A stretch of 64,000 bases of DNA from CAYJFX01 sp964370315 (GTDB lineage: Bacteria > Spirochaetota > Spirochaetia > Treponematales > Treponemataceae). Shown here one piece after another: positions 7,638-16,676 of this stretch; position 1 is the first letter of the stretch; each line of letters opens with the position of its first letter. The stretch is taken from NCBI GenBank assembly GCA_964370315.1, contig CAYJIS010000004.1:4594-68593 (forward strand). Direction: 5' to 3'. Made by a program: the position numbers and the translations under genes. The notes below the pieces were generated by a model. The model saw only the letters and a program-made list of their open reading frames with translations. It was not told the origin of the DNA and ran no database searches.

Positions 7638-8993
7638 ATGCATAAAAATCCATTAGGGACTGCCCCTATTCTCCCACTCATACTTAAAATGGCTATACCA
7701 ACTGTATTAGCACAAATTGTTCAACTATTATACAACGTCGTAGATAGAATTTTCGTTGGAAGAATCGAAGAAGTTGGTTCTCTTGCTTTAGCAGCCTTGG
7801 GCATTTCATTTCCTATCTTGTCCCTTATCGTAGCCTTTGCAGCCTTTATAGGAGTTGGTGGCGCAACGAGAGCTTCTATTGCTATGGGAGCTAAAGACCT
7901 AGATACTGCAGAAAAATTACTTGGAAATGCTATAAGTCTTATACTTTGCATTTCTACAGTTCTTACTATAACTTTTTTACTTTTTAGAGAACCTCTACTT
8001 TATGCCTTTGGTGCTAGTGAAAATACTATTGAGCTTGCTTCTAGTTATTTATCTGTATACCTCATAGGAACACTCTTTGTTCAAATTACACTAGGCTTAA
8101 ATACTTTTATTACAAATCAGGGTTTTGCAAAAACAAGTATGATGACGGTACTAATTGGATGTGCATTAAATATTATATTAGATCCAATTTTTATTTTTTA
8201 TTTTAATATGGGAGTACAAGGAGCTGCTTTGGCAACAATAATTAGCCAAGCAGTATCTGCAATATGGGTATTTAGTTTTTTACTTAGCAAAAAAAGTATT
8301 TTACGAATTCGAAAGAAAAACCTTATACTATCAGGTACTATCATAAAATCGATAGCATCTTTAGGAGTTGCAACTTTAATAATGCAATCGACTGAAAGCC
8401 TTATACAATTAGTATTTAACAGAGGTATGCAAGTATATGGCGGAGATATGCACGTAGCTCTTATGGCTATATTTTTCAGTCTCATGCAAATCGTATTTTT
8501 ACCGATGTTAGGACTAGGACAGGGTGCTCAACCTATAATGAGTTATAATTTTGGTGCACAAAATATTCACCGAGCAAAGGCAACTTTCAAATACCTTTTT
8601 ATAATAAATTGTATATTTGGCGTTGGAATAGTTTCAATAATACTTATTACACCGCAAACATTTCTTTCACTCTTTACTGATGATATGGAACTGATTAATC
8701 TCGGCACTCAAGCGTTACGAGTATATTTATTTGGGATGGCATTCATGGGCATTCAAATGGCCTGCCAGCAAGCATTCGTTGCAACTGGAAGAGCTAAAAT
8801 GTCTGTGTTTCTAGCAATGCTAAGAAAATTAATATTATTAACTCCTCTAGCCATAATATTACCACTTATAACTGGATTAGGTTTTTGGGCCGTCTTGCTT
8901 GCAGAATCTGTAAGTGATATTATCTCTGCTACAACATCGCTTATATTGTACTTAAAAAACAGAAAAACAATCTTTGTAAAAACAACTCACTAA
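7638..8993 (+). CDS. MATE-family multidrug/cation exporter
   Basis: 451-aa membrane protein with twelve predicted helices, an Na+- or H+-coupled exporter in the inner membrane. The first helices carry MAIPTVLAQIVQLLYNVVDRIFVGRI, typical of the DinF/NorM superfamily, and the second half repeats the pattern (LGLGQGAQPIMSYNFGAQ). Length is standard. It is transcribed alone from a leaderless promoter and ends 8 nt from the convergent murJ gene, with no terminator hairpin between them. Substrate cannot be inferred. Confidence 0.93.
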   Translation: MHKNPLGTAPILPLILKMAIPTVLAQIVQLLYNVVDRIFVGRIEEVGSLALAALGISFPILSLIVAFAAFIGVGGATRASIAMGAKDLDTAEKLLGNAISLILCISTVLTITFLLFREPLLYAFGASENTIELASSYLSVYLIGTLFVQITLGLNTFITNQGFAKTSMMTVLIGCALNIILDPIFIFYFNMGVQGAALATIISQAVSAIWVFSFLLSKKSILRIRKKNLILSGTIIKSIASLGVATLIMQSTESLIQLVFNRGMQVYGGDMHVALMAIFFSLMQIVFLPMLGLGQGAQPIMSYNFGAQNIHRAKATFKYLFIINCIFGVGIVSIILITPQTFLSLFTDDMELINLGTQALRVYLFGMAFMGIQMACQQAFVATGRAKMSVFLAMLRKLILLTPLAIILPLITGLGFWAVLLAESVSDIISATTSLILYLKNRKTIFVKTTH

Positions 8994-9001
8994 TACATTT
9001 T

Positions 9002-10576
9002 TTATACAGATTTATTTTTTCGAATTATACTCATTATCAGTGCGTCCCGACTTATAAAAAGCAAACAGAGCCCAATAACTGAAAAGACTATAGCTGAGAT
9101 TAATAGTGGAACTCCTTGGGCAATAAAGCGATGATACATTGAAAACATATTGAATAATGAATCTTTTAATAAAAAGACTACAACAAGAGCAATACCAGAA
9201 AAAACAGTAAGTTTAAGAGCATAAAAAACATTTGCTCGTAAAAAAGAGCCGAGATTAACTTCTGCATTTTTACGCAAAAATATAATTAGCATAATGGTAT
9301 TTACAAAGCTCGCCAAACTCAAAGCAAGAGCAATACCACCTCCGCTCATAAACTCTACAAGGATTATTGCTAAAACAATATTTACACCAAACCCAATCAT
9401 TCCAGCTAACGTTGGTAGTTTTGTGTTTTGGCATGCGTAAAATGCAGGGGCTATAATTCTATTCATTCCTATAAAATAAAGACCCATAATATGAAACACA
9501 AAAGCATTAAGTGTAAGCATTACAGATTCATCAGAAAATCGGTTTGACTCATAAACTAATCGAATTATATTTTCTCCAAACAATAATGAAAAAAAAGTAA
9601 TGGGTATAGTCACAAGTGTAATAATACGAGTAGCCTTTATTAGTATATCATTATATGAAGACCAGTCTTTATTTTTAGCAAAACTTGACAAATCAGGTAA
9701 AATTACCGTTCCAATTGAAACAACAAAAATACCAAGTATTAATTCTTGTAACCTAATTGAATACTGTAAACTAGAAACAATTCCCTCTCCTTTACGTCCT
9801 GCAAGAATTGTAGATACAACATCATTTAATTGATATACTGCCATACCAGCAACCGTTGGCGCAATTAATGACAGCACCTTTTTTGTTCCTGGATTTTGAA
9901 AAGCTTTTTTTAATCCAATTATACAAGGGCGAAAACCAACCTTAATAACAAAGGGTAATTGAAAGGCTGCCTGTAGGATACCACCTATCATTACACCAAA
10001 AGACATTGCCCGAGCAGGATTTTCTGTAAATGGTGAAAGGGCATAAGTTGCAGCTATAACACAAATATTAAAAAGTACTGGTGTAAATCCTGAGGGTGCA
10101 AATATCTTTACCCCATTTAAGATTCCTTGAAAAAAAGCCGCAACAGAAATAACAAAAAGATAGGGAAACATTGTGCGTGTTAAAAAAGACATCTCTCCTA
10201 TAATCTCTTCAGTACTATTTTCAACAAAAAAAGGTAAAATATAAGGTGTAACTATGATTCCTAGTATTACAGCAACAGAAGTTAAAAAACTTATCAATGT
10301 AAAGGTTGCATTAATAAATTGTTTCATTGTGTATTTGTCAATATTTTTATCTTCGAGATACGACTTAAAGGTAGGAATAAAAGCAATTGATATTGAGTTT
10401 TCGGCAAAAAGTCGTCGCAAAAGATTCGGAATCATAAAAGCAATACCAAAAGCATCAGCTAAAAATGATGTACCTAAAAAATGCGCCTTTGTCATTTCCC
10501 GTACTAAACCTAATATTCTCGATAACAATGTTAAACCTGACAGTTTTAAGCCTGCCGAAACTAAGGTATGCTTCAT
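9002..10576 (-). CDS. murJ: Lipid II flippase MurJ (MviN)
   Basis: 524-aa inner-membrane flippase that moves lipid II to the periplasmic face for peptidoglycan synthesis. The N-terminal region with SRILGLVREMTKAHFLG and PNLLRRLFAENSISIAFIP is the family signature, including the conserved arginines of the central cavity. About fourteen hydrophobic helices fill the length. It is a MOP-superfamily relative of the adjacent MATE protein but clearly a separate family, so the neighbourhood is not a recent duplication. It starts on a leaderless message at 10576. Confidence 0.95.
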   Translation of the reverse strand: MKHTLVSAGLKLSGLTLLSRILGLVREMTKAHFLGTSFLADAFGIAFMIPNLLRRLFAENSISIAFIPTFKSYLEDKNIDKYTMKQFINATFTLISFLTSVAVILGIIVTPYILPFFVENSTEEIIGEMSFLTRTMFPYLFVISVAAFFQGILNGVKIFAPSGFTPVLFNICVIAATYALSPFTENPARAMSFGVMIGGILQAAFQLPFVIKVGFRPCIIGLKKAFQNPGTKKVLSLIAPTVAGMAVYQLNDVVSTILAGRKGEGIVSSLQYSIRLQELILGIFVVSIGTVILPDLSSFAKNKDWSSYNDILIKATRIITLVTIPITFFSLLFGENIIRLVYESNRFSDESVMLTLNAFVFHIMGLYFIGMNRIIAPAFYACQNTKLPTLAGMIGFGVNIVLAIILVEFMSGGGIALALSLASFVNTIMLIIFLRKNAEVNLGSFLRANVFYALKLTVFSGIALVVVFLLKDSLFNMFSMYHRFIAQGVPLLISAIVFSVIGLCLLFISRDALIMSIIRKNKSV

Positions 10577-10583
10577 ATTTACT

Positions 10584-10612
10584 ATAATATCATAAAATTA
10601 ACTTAATCACAA
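10584..10612 (-). promoter_or_regulatory. Promoter of murJ, leaderless type
   Basis: Minus strand: TTGTGA (10612-10607), 17-nt spacer, TATTAT (10589-10584), then AGTAAAT and the ATG at 10576. No Shine-Dalgarno. Confidence 0.65.
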
Positions 10613-10707
10613 GCTTTTATAAAAGTCAATATTTATTTTAAAATGACTTGTTTTTACAAAGAATATTAGTTATATTTATCATGTGATTTTTAAATTATAT
10701 TGTTATC

Positions 10708-10736
10708 TTTACTTAGGCATACATAAAGGTTACAAT
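10708..10736 (+). promoter_or_regulatory. Candidate promoter of lon
   Basis: TTTACT (10708-10713), 17-nt spacer, TACAAT (10731-10736), about 12 nt before the AGGAG ribosome site. An alternative with equal spacing is TTGTTT (10648-10653) with TATATT (10671-10676). Sequence alone does not choose; no CIRCE element is seen. Confidence 0.45.
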
Positions 10737-10755
10737 TATTACTATAGGAGAAAAC

Positions 10756-13254
10756 ATGTCTGATAAACTTGTTACAGTCGAAAAACCACTTTCAAATACG
10801 ATGAGAATACTTCCTTTAAACGGACGACCAATCTTTCCAGGTATATTTACACCTCTAATGATTAGCTCCGCAGATGATGTGCGCGTAGTAGAGGAAGCAT
10901 ATAATGATAATGGACACATCGGCATTGTACTTGTAAAAAATGATGTAGAAAACCCAACATTTCATGATTTACATAAAGTAGGAACACTTGCCCGTATTAT
11001 TAAAAAAATTAACCTACCAGATGGAGGAGTAAATATTTTTATATCTACTCTAACAAGAATAAAGCTAATAGAACAACTTAATAAATCTAACCCAATTATT
11101 GCAGCTATAAGTTATTTAAATGATACTGAAGAACAAAACTCAAAAGTTAAGGCACTAACTCGCACATTAATTAGCGAAATGAAAGAAATCTCGGAAAACA
11201 ATCCACTTTTTTCTGAAGAAATGCGACTAAATATGATAAATATAGACCACCCTGGAAAAATTGCAGATTTTATTGCATCTATATTAAATATCGAAAAAGA
11301 AGACCAACAGCGAATTCTTGAAATGCAAAACATACCTCGAAGAATGGAAAGCGTGCTAGTATTTATAAAAAAAGAACAAGAGCTTTTACGAATACAAAAA
11401 AAGATACAAACTGAGTTAAACGATAAAATTGAAAAAAACCAAAGAGAATACTTTTTAAAAGAGGAATTAAAAACCATCAAAGAAGAACTTGGTATGGCTA
11501 GTGATGCTAAATCGTCTGATTATCATAAATTCAAAGAACGTATAGATGCTTTCAATTTCGAAGGAGAGATCCTAGAATCCCTTACTAATGAACTTGAAAA
11601 GTTTAGCTTAATGGATCCTCACTCCGGCGATTTTATGATAACAAGAACATACCTAGAAACAGTATTATCTCTTCCGTGGTTACAAAGCGAAATTGAAAAC
11701 TTTAGTTTATCAAACGCAAGAAATATCTTAAACAGTGACCACTATGGATTAGAAGATGTAAAAAAAAGAATTATAGAATACTTAGCTGTACGAAAACTAA
11801 AGAACGACAGTAAAGGCTCTATAATACTTCTTGTAGGCCCACCAGGGGTCGGAAAGACTAGCGTTGGACATTCAATTGCAAAAGCAATGAACAAGCCGTT
11901 TTTCCGCTTTTCTGTTGGAGGAATGAAAGATGAAGCAGAAATTAAGGGGCACAGAAGAACATATGTAGGTGCAATGCCAGGTAAAATAATCCAAGGACTA
12001 AAGATAGTAAAATCATCTTCACCAGTATTTATGATTGATGAAATCGACAAAATGGGCTCGAGCTATCATGGCGACCCTTCAAGTGCACTACTAGAAGTTC
12101 TAGACCCTGAACAAAATAAAAATTTTAGAGACCATTACTTAGACCTTCCATTTGATGTTTCAAATATTTTGTTTATATTAACTGCTAATTCACTCGAAGG
12201 GATTCCAGCCCCTTTACGAGACAGGGCAGAAATAATTCAGCTATCTGGATACATAAACCAAGAAAAGGTAGAAATTGCAAAAAAATATCTTGTTCCAAAG
12301 AGTCTCAAAAAAAATGGCCTATTAAAGAACACCGTACGCTATAATACAAATACTCTTATGTTTATAGCAAATTCCTATGCAAGAGAAGCTGGAGTAAGAA
12401 ATTTTGAAAAAAATCTAGACAAAATTCATAGAAAGTATGCTACAGAACTTATAAGTAAACCAGAAACTGAAAAAAAACTAGACGAACTTTTTGATTTACA
12501 AATGCAATCAAAACAACAGTTTGATAATGATAAAAAATTAAAAAGTACAAACAAAAAAGCATCAAAAAAAGTACCCGTTAGTGATGCTGAAAAGAAAAAA
12601 CAGCAAGAAATTAATCTATTGCTAGATAAGCCTTTTACACCAAGCATTGAAGACATCATTACATATCTTGGTAAGCCACTATTTAGTGATGAAGATGATA
12701 AGAAAAAAGCAGATATTCCAGGCACCGCTATTGGACTTGCATGGACAAGTATGGGTGGTGATACACTCTTGTTAGAAGCAATTCACGTAGCCGGTAAAGA
12801 AGGCTTAAAACTTACTGGGAAACTTGGCGAAGTAATGAAAGAATCTGCAAGCATTGCTATGACTTGGGTTCGCTCATATGCTCTTGCGAATGGAATAAAA
12901 GATTTAGATTTCTTTTCACGAAATACAATACATTTTCATATTCCAGAAGGTGCAACGCCAAAAGACGGACCTTCTGCAGGTATCACAATGGTAACAGCCC
13001 TTTTATCTTTATTAAAGAATAAACCAATTAAAAAGAACATTGCAATGACAGGTGAACTTTCACTAACAGGGCAAGTTTTAGCTATTGGGGGATTAAAAGA
13101 AAAAACAGTAGCTGCCAGAAGAAATGGAATCAAACAAATTATTATCCCAAAACAAAATGAAAGAGATTTAGATAATATTCCTGAGCATGTAAAAAAAGGA
13201 ATAATATTTCACCCAGTAACAAGGATTGAAGAAGTAATAAAACTCGTATTTTAA
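10756..13254 (+). CDS. lon: ATP-dependent protease Lon
   Basis: 832-aa cytoplasmic AAA+ protease for damaged and regulatory proteins. An N-terminal LAN substrate domain is followed by coiled coil, the AAA+ module with Walker A GPPGVGKT (Lys367) and a DEIDKMG Walker B, and the protease domain with catalytic Ser740 in DGPSAG and Lys783 in GGLKEK. A Lys- and Gln-rich insertion of about 60 residues around 570-650 separates the ATPase from the protease domain, longer than in Escherichia coli Lon. AGGAG lies 8 nt before the ATG. It ends against the hairpin array at 13262. Confidence 0.97.
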   Translation: MSDKLVTVEKPLSNTMRILPLNGRPIFPGIFTPLMISSADDVRVVEEAYNDNGHIGIVLVKNDVENPTFHDLHKVGTLARIIKKINLPDGGVNIFISTLTRIKLIEQLNKSNPIIAAISYLNDTEEQNSKVKALTRTLISEMKEISENNPLFSEEMRLNMINIDHPGKIADFIASILNIEKEDQQRILEMQNIPRRMESVLVFIKKEQELLRIQKKIQTELNDKIEKNQREYFLKEELKTIKEELGMASDAKSSDYHKFKERIDAFNFEGEILESLTNELEKFSLMDPHSGDFMITRTYLETVLSLPWLQSEIENFSLSNARNILNSDHYGLEDVKKRIIEYLAVRKLKNDSKGSIILLVGPPGVGKTSVGHSIAKAMNKPFFRFSVGGMKDEAEIKGHRRTYVGAMPGKIIQGLKIVKSSSPVFMIDEIDKMGSSYHGDPSSALLEVLDPEQNKNFRDHYLDLPFDVSNILFILTANSLEGIPAPLRDRAEIIQLSGYINQEKVEIAKKYLVPKSLKKNGLLKNTVRYNTNTLMFIANSYAREAGVRNFEKNLDKIHRKYATELISKPETEKKLDELFDLQMQSKQQFDNDKKLKSTNKKASKKVPVSDAEKKKQQEINLLLDKPFTPSIEDIITYLGKPLFSDEDDKKKADIPGTAIGLAWTSMGGDTLLLEAIHVAGKEGLKLTGKLGEVMKESASIAMTWVRSYALANGIKDLDFFSRNTIHFHIPEGATPKDGPSAGITMVTALLSLLKNKPIKKNIAMTGELSLTGQVLAIGGLKEKTVAARRNGIKQIIIPKQNERDLDNIPEHVKKGIIFHPVTRIEEVIKLVF

Positions 13255-13261
13255 CCAAACA

Positions 13262-13634
13262 TTGCATTTAAGTGAGTTTTGCTATGCTTGCTTTTACTAC
13301 TTATGCAAAACTCGGTAAGTTGAAATTGGCATGGATGCCNNNNNNNNNNNNNNNNNNNNNNNNNNNNNNNNNNNNNNNNNNNNNNNNNNNNNNNNNNNNN
13401 NNNNNNNNNNNNNNNNNNNNNNNNNNNNNNNNNNNNNNNTGCTTGCTTTTACTACTTATGCAAAACTCGGTAAGTTGAAATTGGCATGGATGCCTATACC
13501 AAATCTATTCGGTATTTTTGCTATCGCGACATGGATGTCGCCAAACGACACATTTAAGTGAGTTTTGCTATGCTTGCTTTTACTACTTATGCAAAACTCG
13601 GTAAGTTGAAATTGGCATGGATGCCAATTTCAAC
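13262..13634. repeat. Tandem 131-bp array of hairpin units between lon and the LysM gene
   Basis: Three partial or full copies of one unit are visible, with a scaffold gap after the first. Copies 2 and 3 are offset by exactly 131 bp (13440 and 13571). Each unit contains three or four hairpins: GAGTTTTGC/GCAAAACTC, GGCAT-GG-ATGCC, ATACC/GGTAT and GCGACAT-GG-ATGTCGC (13526-13541). The last copy ends in a perfect 30-bp palindrome at 13605-13634 (14-bp arms, GG centre). The unit is not a multiple of three and lies between convergent genes, so it is not coding. It could act as a bidirectional terminator or be a REP-like mobile repeat. Confidence 0.8.
13340..13439. other. Scaffold gap, 100 N, inside the hairpin array
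   Basis: Exactly 100 N. The flanks are in different positions of the 131-bp unit; register would be restored by a missing length of 76 bp or 76 plus multiples of 131, so 100 is a placeholder and not a measured size. Confidence 0.9.
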
Positions 13635-13635
13635 G

Positions 13636-14481
13636 TCAACCCCTAGGAGCAGTTGCGGGATCTATTGGTTTACCTTGTTTATACACCATAAAATTCATTC
13701 GCGATTTTGCTGAAAGAGTGTCGTTACCAATATTACCAATAACTTGACCATATTGTACATAATCACCCTTGTTTACAGAAAGTGTCCCAAGTCCTGTATA
13801 TACATAAATATGTTCGGTTGTGTCTTGAACAAATACAACTTGTCCAAAACCTCGGTATACACCGCTAAACATTACTGTACCCGAACGAATGGCTTTTACA
13901 TCTTCACTCTCTTGCCCAGTTAAAGCAACTCCAGAAATTTTACCAGTAAGATATTCAACTTCACTAGCTTTTACAGGCCAAACAAGATTTATATTGCCCT
14001 TTCTATTTGAAACTTCACGAGGATCATCAGTAGTAATTTGAACAGGAGGGACATCATTTTGTCCTTGAGTAACTACAGGAGCACTTTGGGGCACCTTTAA
14101 TATTTGTCCTATTTTTAATACAGATGATGCAGACAAATTATTTATACTTCTTAATTCATCGACGCTTATATTACTTTTTCTTGAAATGCTATATAAGGTG
14201 TCTCCTGCGACAACCTTGTATTCACCATATTGTGTATTTGAACTCTGTGATGGTCTAGTATCTTGATTTGGGATTATTAATTTTTGACCAATAGAAATAG
14301 CATTACTAGTACCCATGCCATTTGCTTTTTGTATATCTTGAACTGTAACACCATATTTTCTACTCAATGAATAAAGAGTTTCAGACTTTTCTACTGTATG
14401 AGTAAAGTTTTGAGAAACAAGTGGAAACATACAAAATACCATTACAGAGCATAGTATTATTACACGACATATTTTTTTCAT
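13636..14481 (-). CDS. Exported protein with two LysM domains and a degenerate LytM (M23) domain
   Basis: 281-aa envelope protein. A signal peptide (residues 1-24, ending near VSQN) is followed by LysM repeats at about 27-72 and 85-132, which bind peptidoglycan glycan. The C-terminal third has the M23 fold (WPVKASEVEYLTG, RSGTVMFSGVYRGFGQVV, GDYVQYGQVIGNIG), but the zinc ligands are absent: the HxxxD position reads GVALTGQ and the HxH position NFMVYK. That is the pattern of NlpD/EnvC-like activators of amidases, so a regulatory role in cell separation is likely (inference). No Shine-Dalgarno; a weak GATAGT box ends 7 nt before the ATG. Confidence 0.9.
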   Translation of the reverse strand: MKKICRVIILCSVMVFCMFPLVSQNFTHTVEKSETLYSLSRKYGVTVQDIQKANGMGTSNAISIGQKLIIPNQDTRPSQSSNTQYGEYKVVAGDTLYSISRKSNISVDELRSINNLSASSVLKIGQILKVPQSAPVVTQGQNDVPPVQITTDDPREVSNRKGNINLVWPVKASEVEYLTGKISGVALTGQESEDVKAIRSGTVMFSGVYRGFGQVVFVQDTTEHIYVYTGLGTLSVNKGDYVQYGQVIGNIGNDTLSAKSRMNFMVYKQGKPIDPATAPRG

Positions 14482-14514
14482 ACACTATACTATCGGTATT
14501 AATTAATGGGATAT

Positions 14515-15768
14515 TTAATCAAAAGAAGTAAAAATTGAGTGAACATCAATGCCACTAATAAGATTACCCTCAGGATATAATTTTAATAAATTAACCTTAC
14601 CACCAGTAAGTTGCTTAGAAGTAATACCATGTACTATTGAACTATGAGCTTCAACATACGCTGCTATGTGATCAGCACAACGAACAATTTTTCCGTCAAC
14701 GGGAGAAAATGAATCAATATTATGCTTTTCGCACAGATCTTCAAAACTTAAATCAGGTAAAGAAATTTTTCCAGTGGGTGAATCAAATAAAATCCTGTTT
14801 TCAAACTCATCATCAGTAAAGTATCGTAATTCATCTACATAAAAATCTTCCATAAGCGGAATAAGTTCTTCTTCAATCATATCAGCTTCAATTTGCTTAA
14901 CAATAGATGATAGAGTATCTGTAGCCTGTTTTACAGGAGAAATAATATCACGAGTAACGGCTTCTGGTAAATCATGAAAAAGTGCTGAAAAATAATTATT
15001 GTATAAACGCTTTTCACAAAACTTAAAAGGCTTACCTGTTTGCTTCGAATAATAGTCTGCAGAATGCCTACTTAATAAAAGGGTAACAATCGCTACAAAA
15101 AACGAATGCCCTAGCACAGTTGTTTTAGGTACACGAGGGGTTTGATTCCATCGGGCTTGAAACCGAAGTTGTTCTATAACCATTAAAAACTCATAGGGAC
15201 GTTGCTTTGTCATAAGCAGCTGTAAACCCTTTAAATCTAAATATGGTTGCAAGTCACCATTTATAGATCGCTCAATGTTTTTTAAACGAAAGTCCTCATT
15301 TACAACAGCGAGCATTTCAAACTCTCTCAAAGCAGAATACTTATGTGCAGCTGTAAGAATCCTCTCAGTTAAACATGTTTCAGTAGTCTTTTGATTTTGT
15401 TTTCGAATATAGGATTCAAACATAGAAAACAATTCAGTATCGTCAATTATGTCTTTGTATTGCTGAATTACCCATTCATTTAATTGTTCATATTCTTGAG
15501 GATAATCACTTTTTATTCTTCGTTGTAATGGAGACTTGATATCACATAACGCAATTTTTTTTAAAATATCAAAAAGGGAAGCATACATAAGCCATTGCCA
15601 ATCTACAACTTTACCATCATTTTCTTCAAATTTGGCAAGTATATAGGCAATGACCATTTTTTCGCTTGACTTATCCATTTCAATTAAATCAAATGGCCGA
15701 ACTAAATCTGTCCACCGTTCAATTGAAAAACCCTCAAATAATTTTAATATAAAATCCTTACTTATCAT
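14515..15768 (-). CDS. HD-domain phosphohydrolase (YfbR-like nucleotidase)
   Basis: 417-aa cytoplasmic protein with a metal-dependent HD domain in its second half: GHSFFVA, FHDLPEAVTRDIISPVK and a late DHIAAYVEA provide the ligands. This arrangement is that of the YfbR/HD_3 group of 5'-deoxynucleotidases. YfbR itself is about 200 aa, so the N-terminal 200 residues are an extension of unknown role. The ATG lies 2 nt after the stop of the nucleoside permease gene, which places it in the transporter operon and supports a role in nucleotide or nucleoside metabolism (inference). Confidence 0.85.
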   Translation of the reverse strand: MISKDFILKLFEGFSIERWTDLVRPFDLIEMDKSSEKMVIAYILAKFEENDGKVVDWQWLMYASLFDILKKIALCDIKSPLQRRIKSDYPQEYEQLNEWVIQQYKDIIDDTELFSMFESYIRKQNQKTTETCLTERILTAAHKYSALREFEMLAVVNEDFRLKNIERSINGDLQPYLDLKGLQLLMTKQRPYEFLMVIEQLRFQARWNQTPRVPKTTVLGHSFFVAIVTLLLSRHSADYYSKQTGKPFKFCEKRLYNNYFSALFHDLPEAVTRDIISPVKQATDTLSSIVKQIEADMIEEELIPLMEDFYVDELRYFTDDEFENRILFDSPTGKISLPDLSFEDLCEKHNIDSFSPVDGKIVRCADHIAAYVEAHSSIVHGITSKQLTGGKVNLLKLYPEGNLISGIDVHSIFTSFD

Positions 15769-15770
15769 TA

Positions 15771-16676
15771 TTAACTTGATCCCTGTTCATATGGCTTTCC
15801 TGCAACCCTAGGAGCATGATTTTTACCACTAAATACTACCAAGGCCAAAAGAGTTATTGCGTATGGTAATAGGCTGAAAAACTCCGAAGGAAAAAGGTCT
15901 CTCAAAGAAGGAATATTCACCACATAAATTGCAAAAGCTACTGCAAAACCAAATAATAGGGATGAGCCTGTAATGCCAAGTGGACGCCAACGGCCAAAAG
16001 AAACTGCTGCAATTGCAATAAACCCTGCACCGTTAATTGTATTCGAAGTATACTGAATCGTTTGAGTTAAAACCAAGCACCCACCAGCAAGACCTGCTAA
16101 AACGCCAGAAATTAAAACTGCAATATATCTCATTTTTTTTACCTTAATACCTGCAGATTCAACAGCATGAGGATGCTCTCCACAGGCTCTTAACCTCAAA
16201 CCAAAAGGTACTTTGTAAAGAAAAAACCAAGCACAAATAATAACCGCAAGGGCAATAATTGCAGTGGGATATATTCCAAATGCCCCCGGAAGCATTCCTA
16301 GTTTATATTGCCTTGTTCTGTCGGCATTAAAAATAATTTGAGAAAAGAAAACGGTTAAACCAGTAGAAAGAAGATTTATACCAGTCCCAGAAATAGTTTG
16401 ATCTGCATTCAAGGATACTGCGGCATATGCGTGAATAAGAGAAAAAATTCCCCCAGTAATTGCGCCAAAAAGTAAGGCAACCCAAACAGAACCGCCAAAA
16501 GAACCCTCAAGTAAAACATGAGTTGCGGCAGCAGTAAAAGCACCCATTCCCATTAAACCTTCAAGGGCAATATTTACAACACCTGACTTTTCGCAAATCA
16601 TACCACCTGCAGCAGCAATTAAAATAGGTGATACTATCATCAAAATTGAAGGAATCATTCCAAAAATTACATCCAT
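15771..16676 (-). CDS. Nucleoside ABC transporter permease (second subunit)
   Basis: 301-aa inner-membrane permease of the BPD_transp_2 family, corresponding to NupQ/YufQ in the Bacillus guanosine transporter. Eight or nine hydrophobic segments are seen, with the early motif EKSGVVNIALEGLMGMGAF that marks this subfamily. Its start overlaps the stop of the first permease. With the ATPase and the BMP-type lipoprotein it forms a complete purine-nucleoside importer. Confidence 0.92.
   Translation of the reverse strand: MDVIFGMIPSILMIVSPILIAAAGGMICEKSGVVNIALEGLMGMGAFTAAATHVLLEGSFGGSVWVALLFGAITGGIFSLIHAYAAVSLNADQTISGTGINLLSTGLTVFFSQIIFNADRTRQYKLGMLPGAFGIYPTAIIALAVIICAWFFLYKVPFGLRLRACGEHPHAVESAGIKVKKMRYIAVLISGVLAGLAGGCLVLTQTIQYTSNTINGAGFIAIAAVSFGRWRPLGITGSSLLFGFAVAFAIYVVNIPSLRDLFPSEFFSLLPYAITLLALVVFSGKNHAPRVAGKPYEQGSS

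Noticed and set aside
8994..9001. Terminator between the MATE and murJ genes
   Set aside because: The convergent genes are 8 nt apart and no hairpin with a T tract is visible; transcripts probably overlap.
13272..13561. Short open frames across the 131-bp array
   Set aside because: The unit is not a multiple of three, stops recur in every copy, and the palindromic structure explains the sequence.
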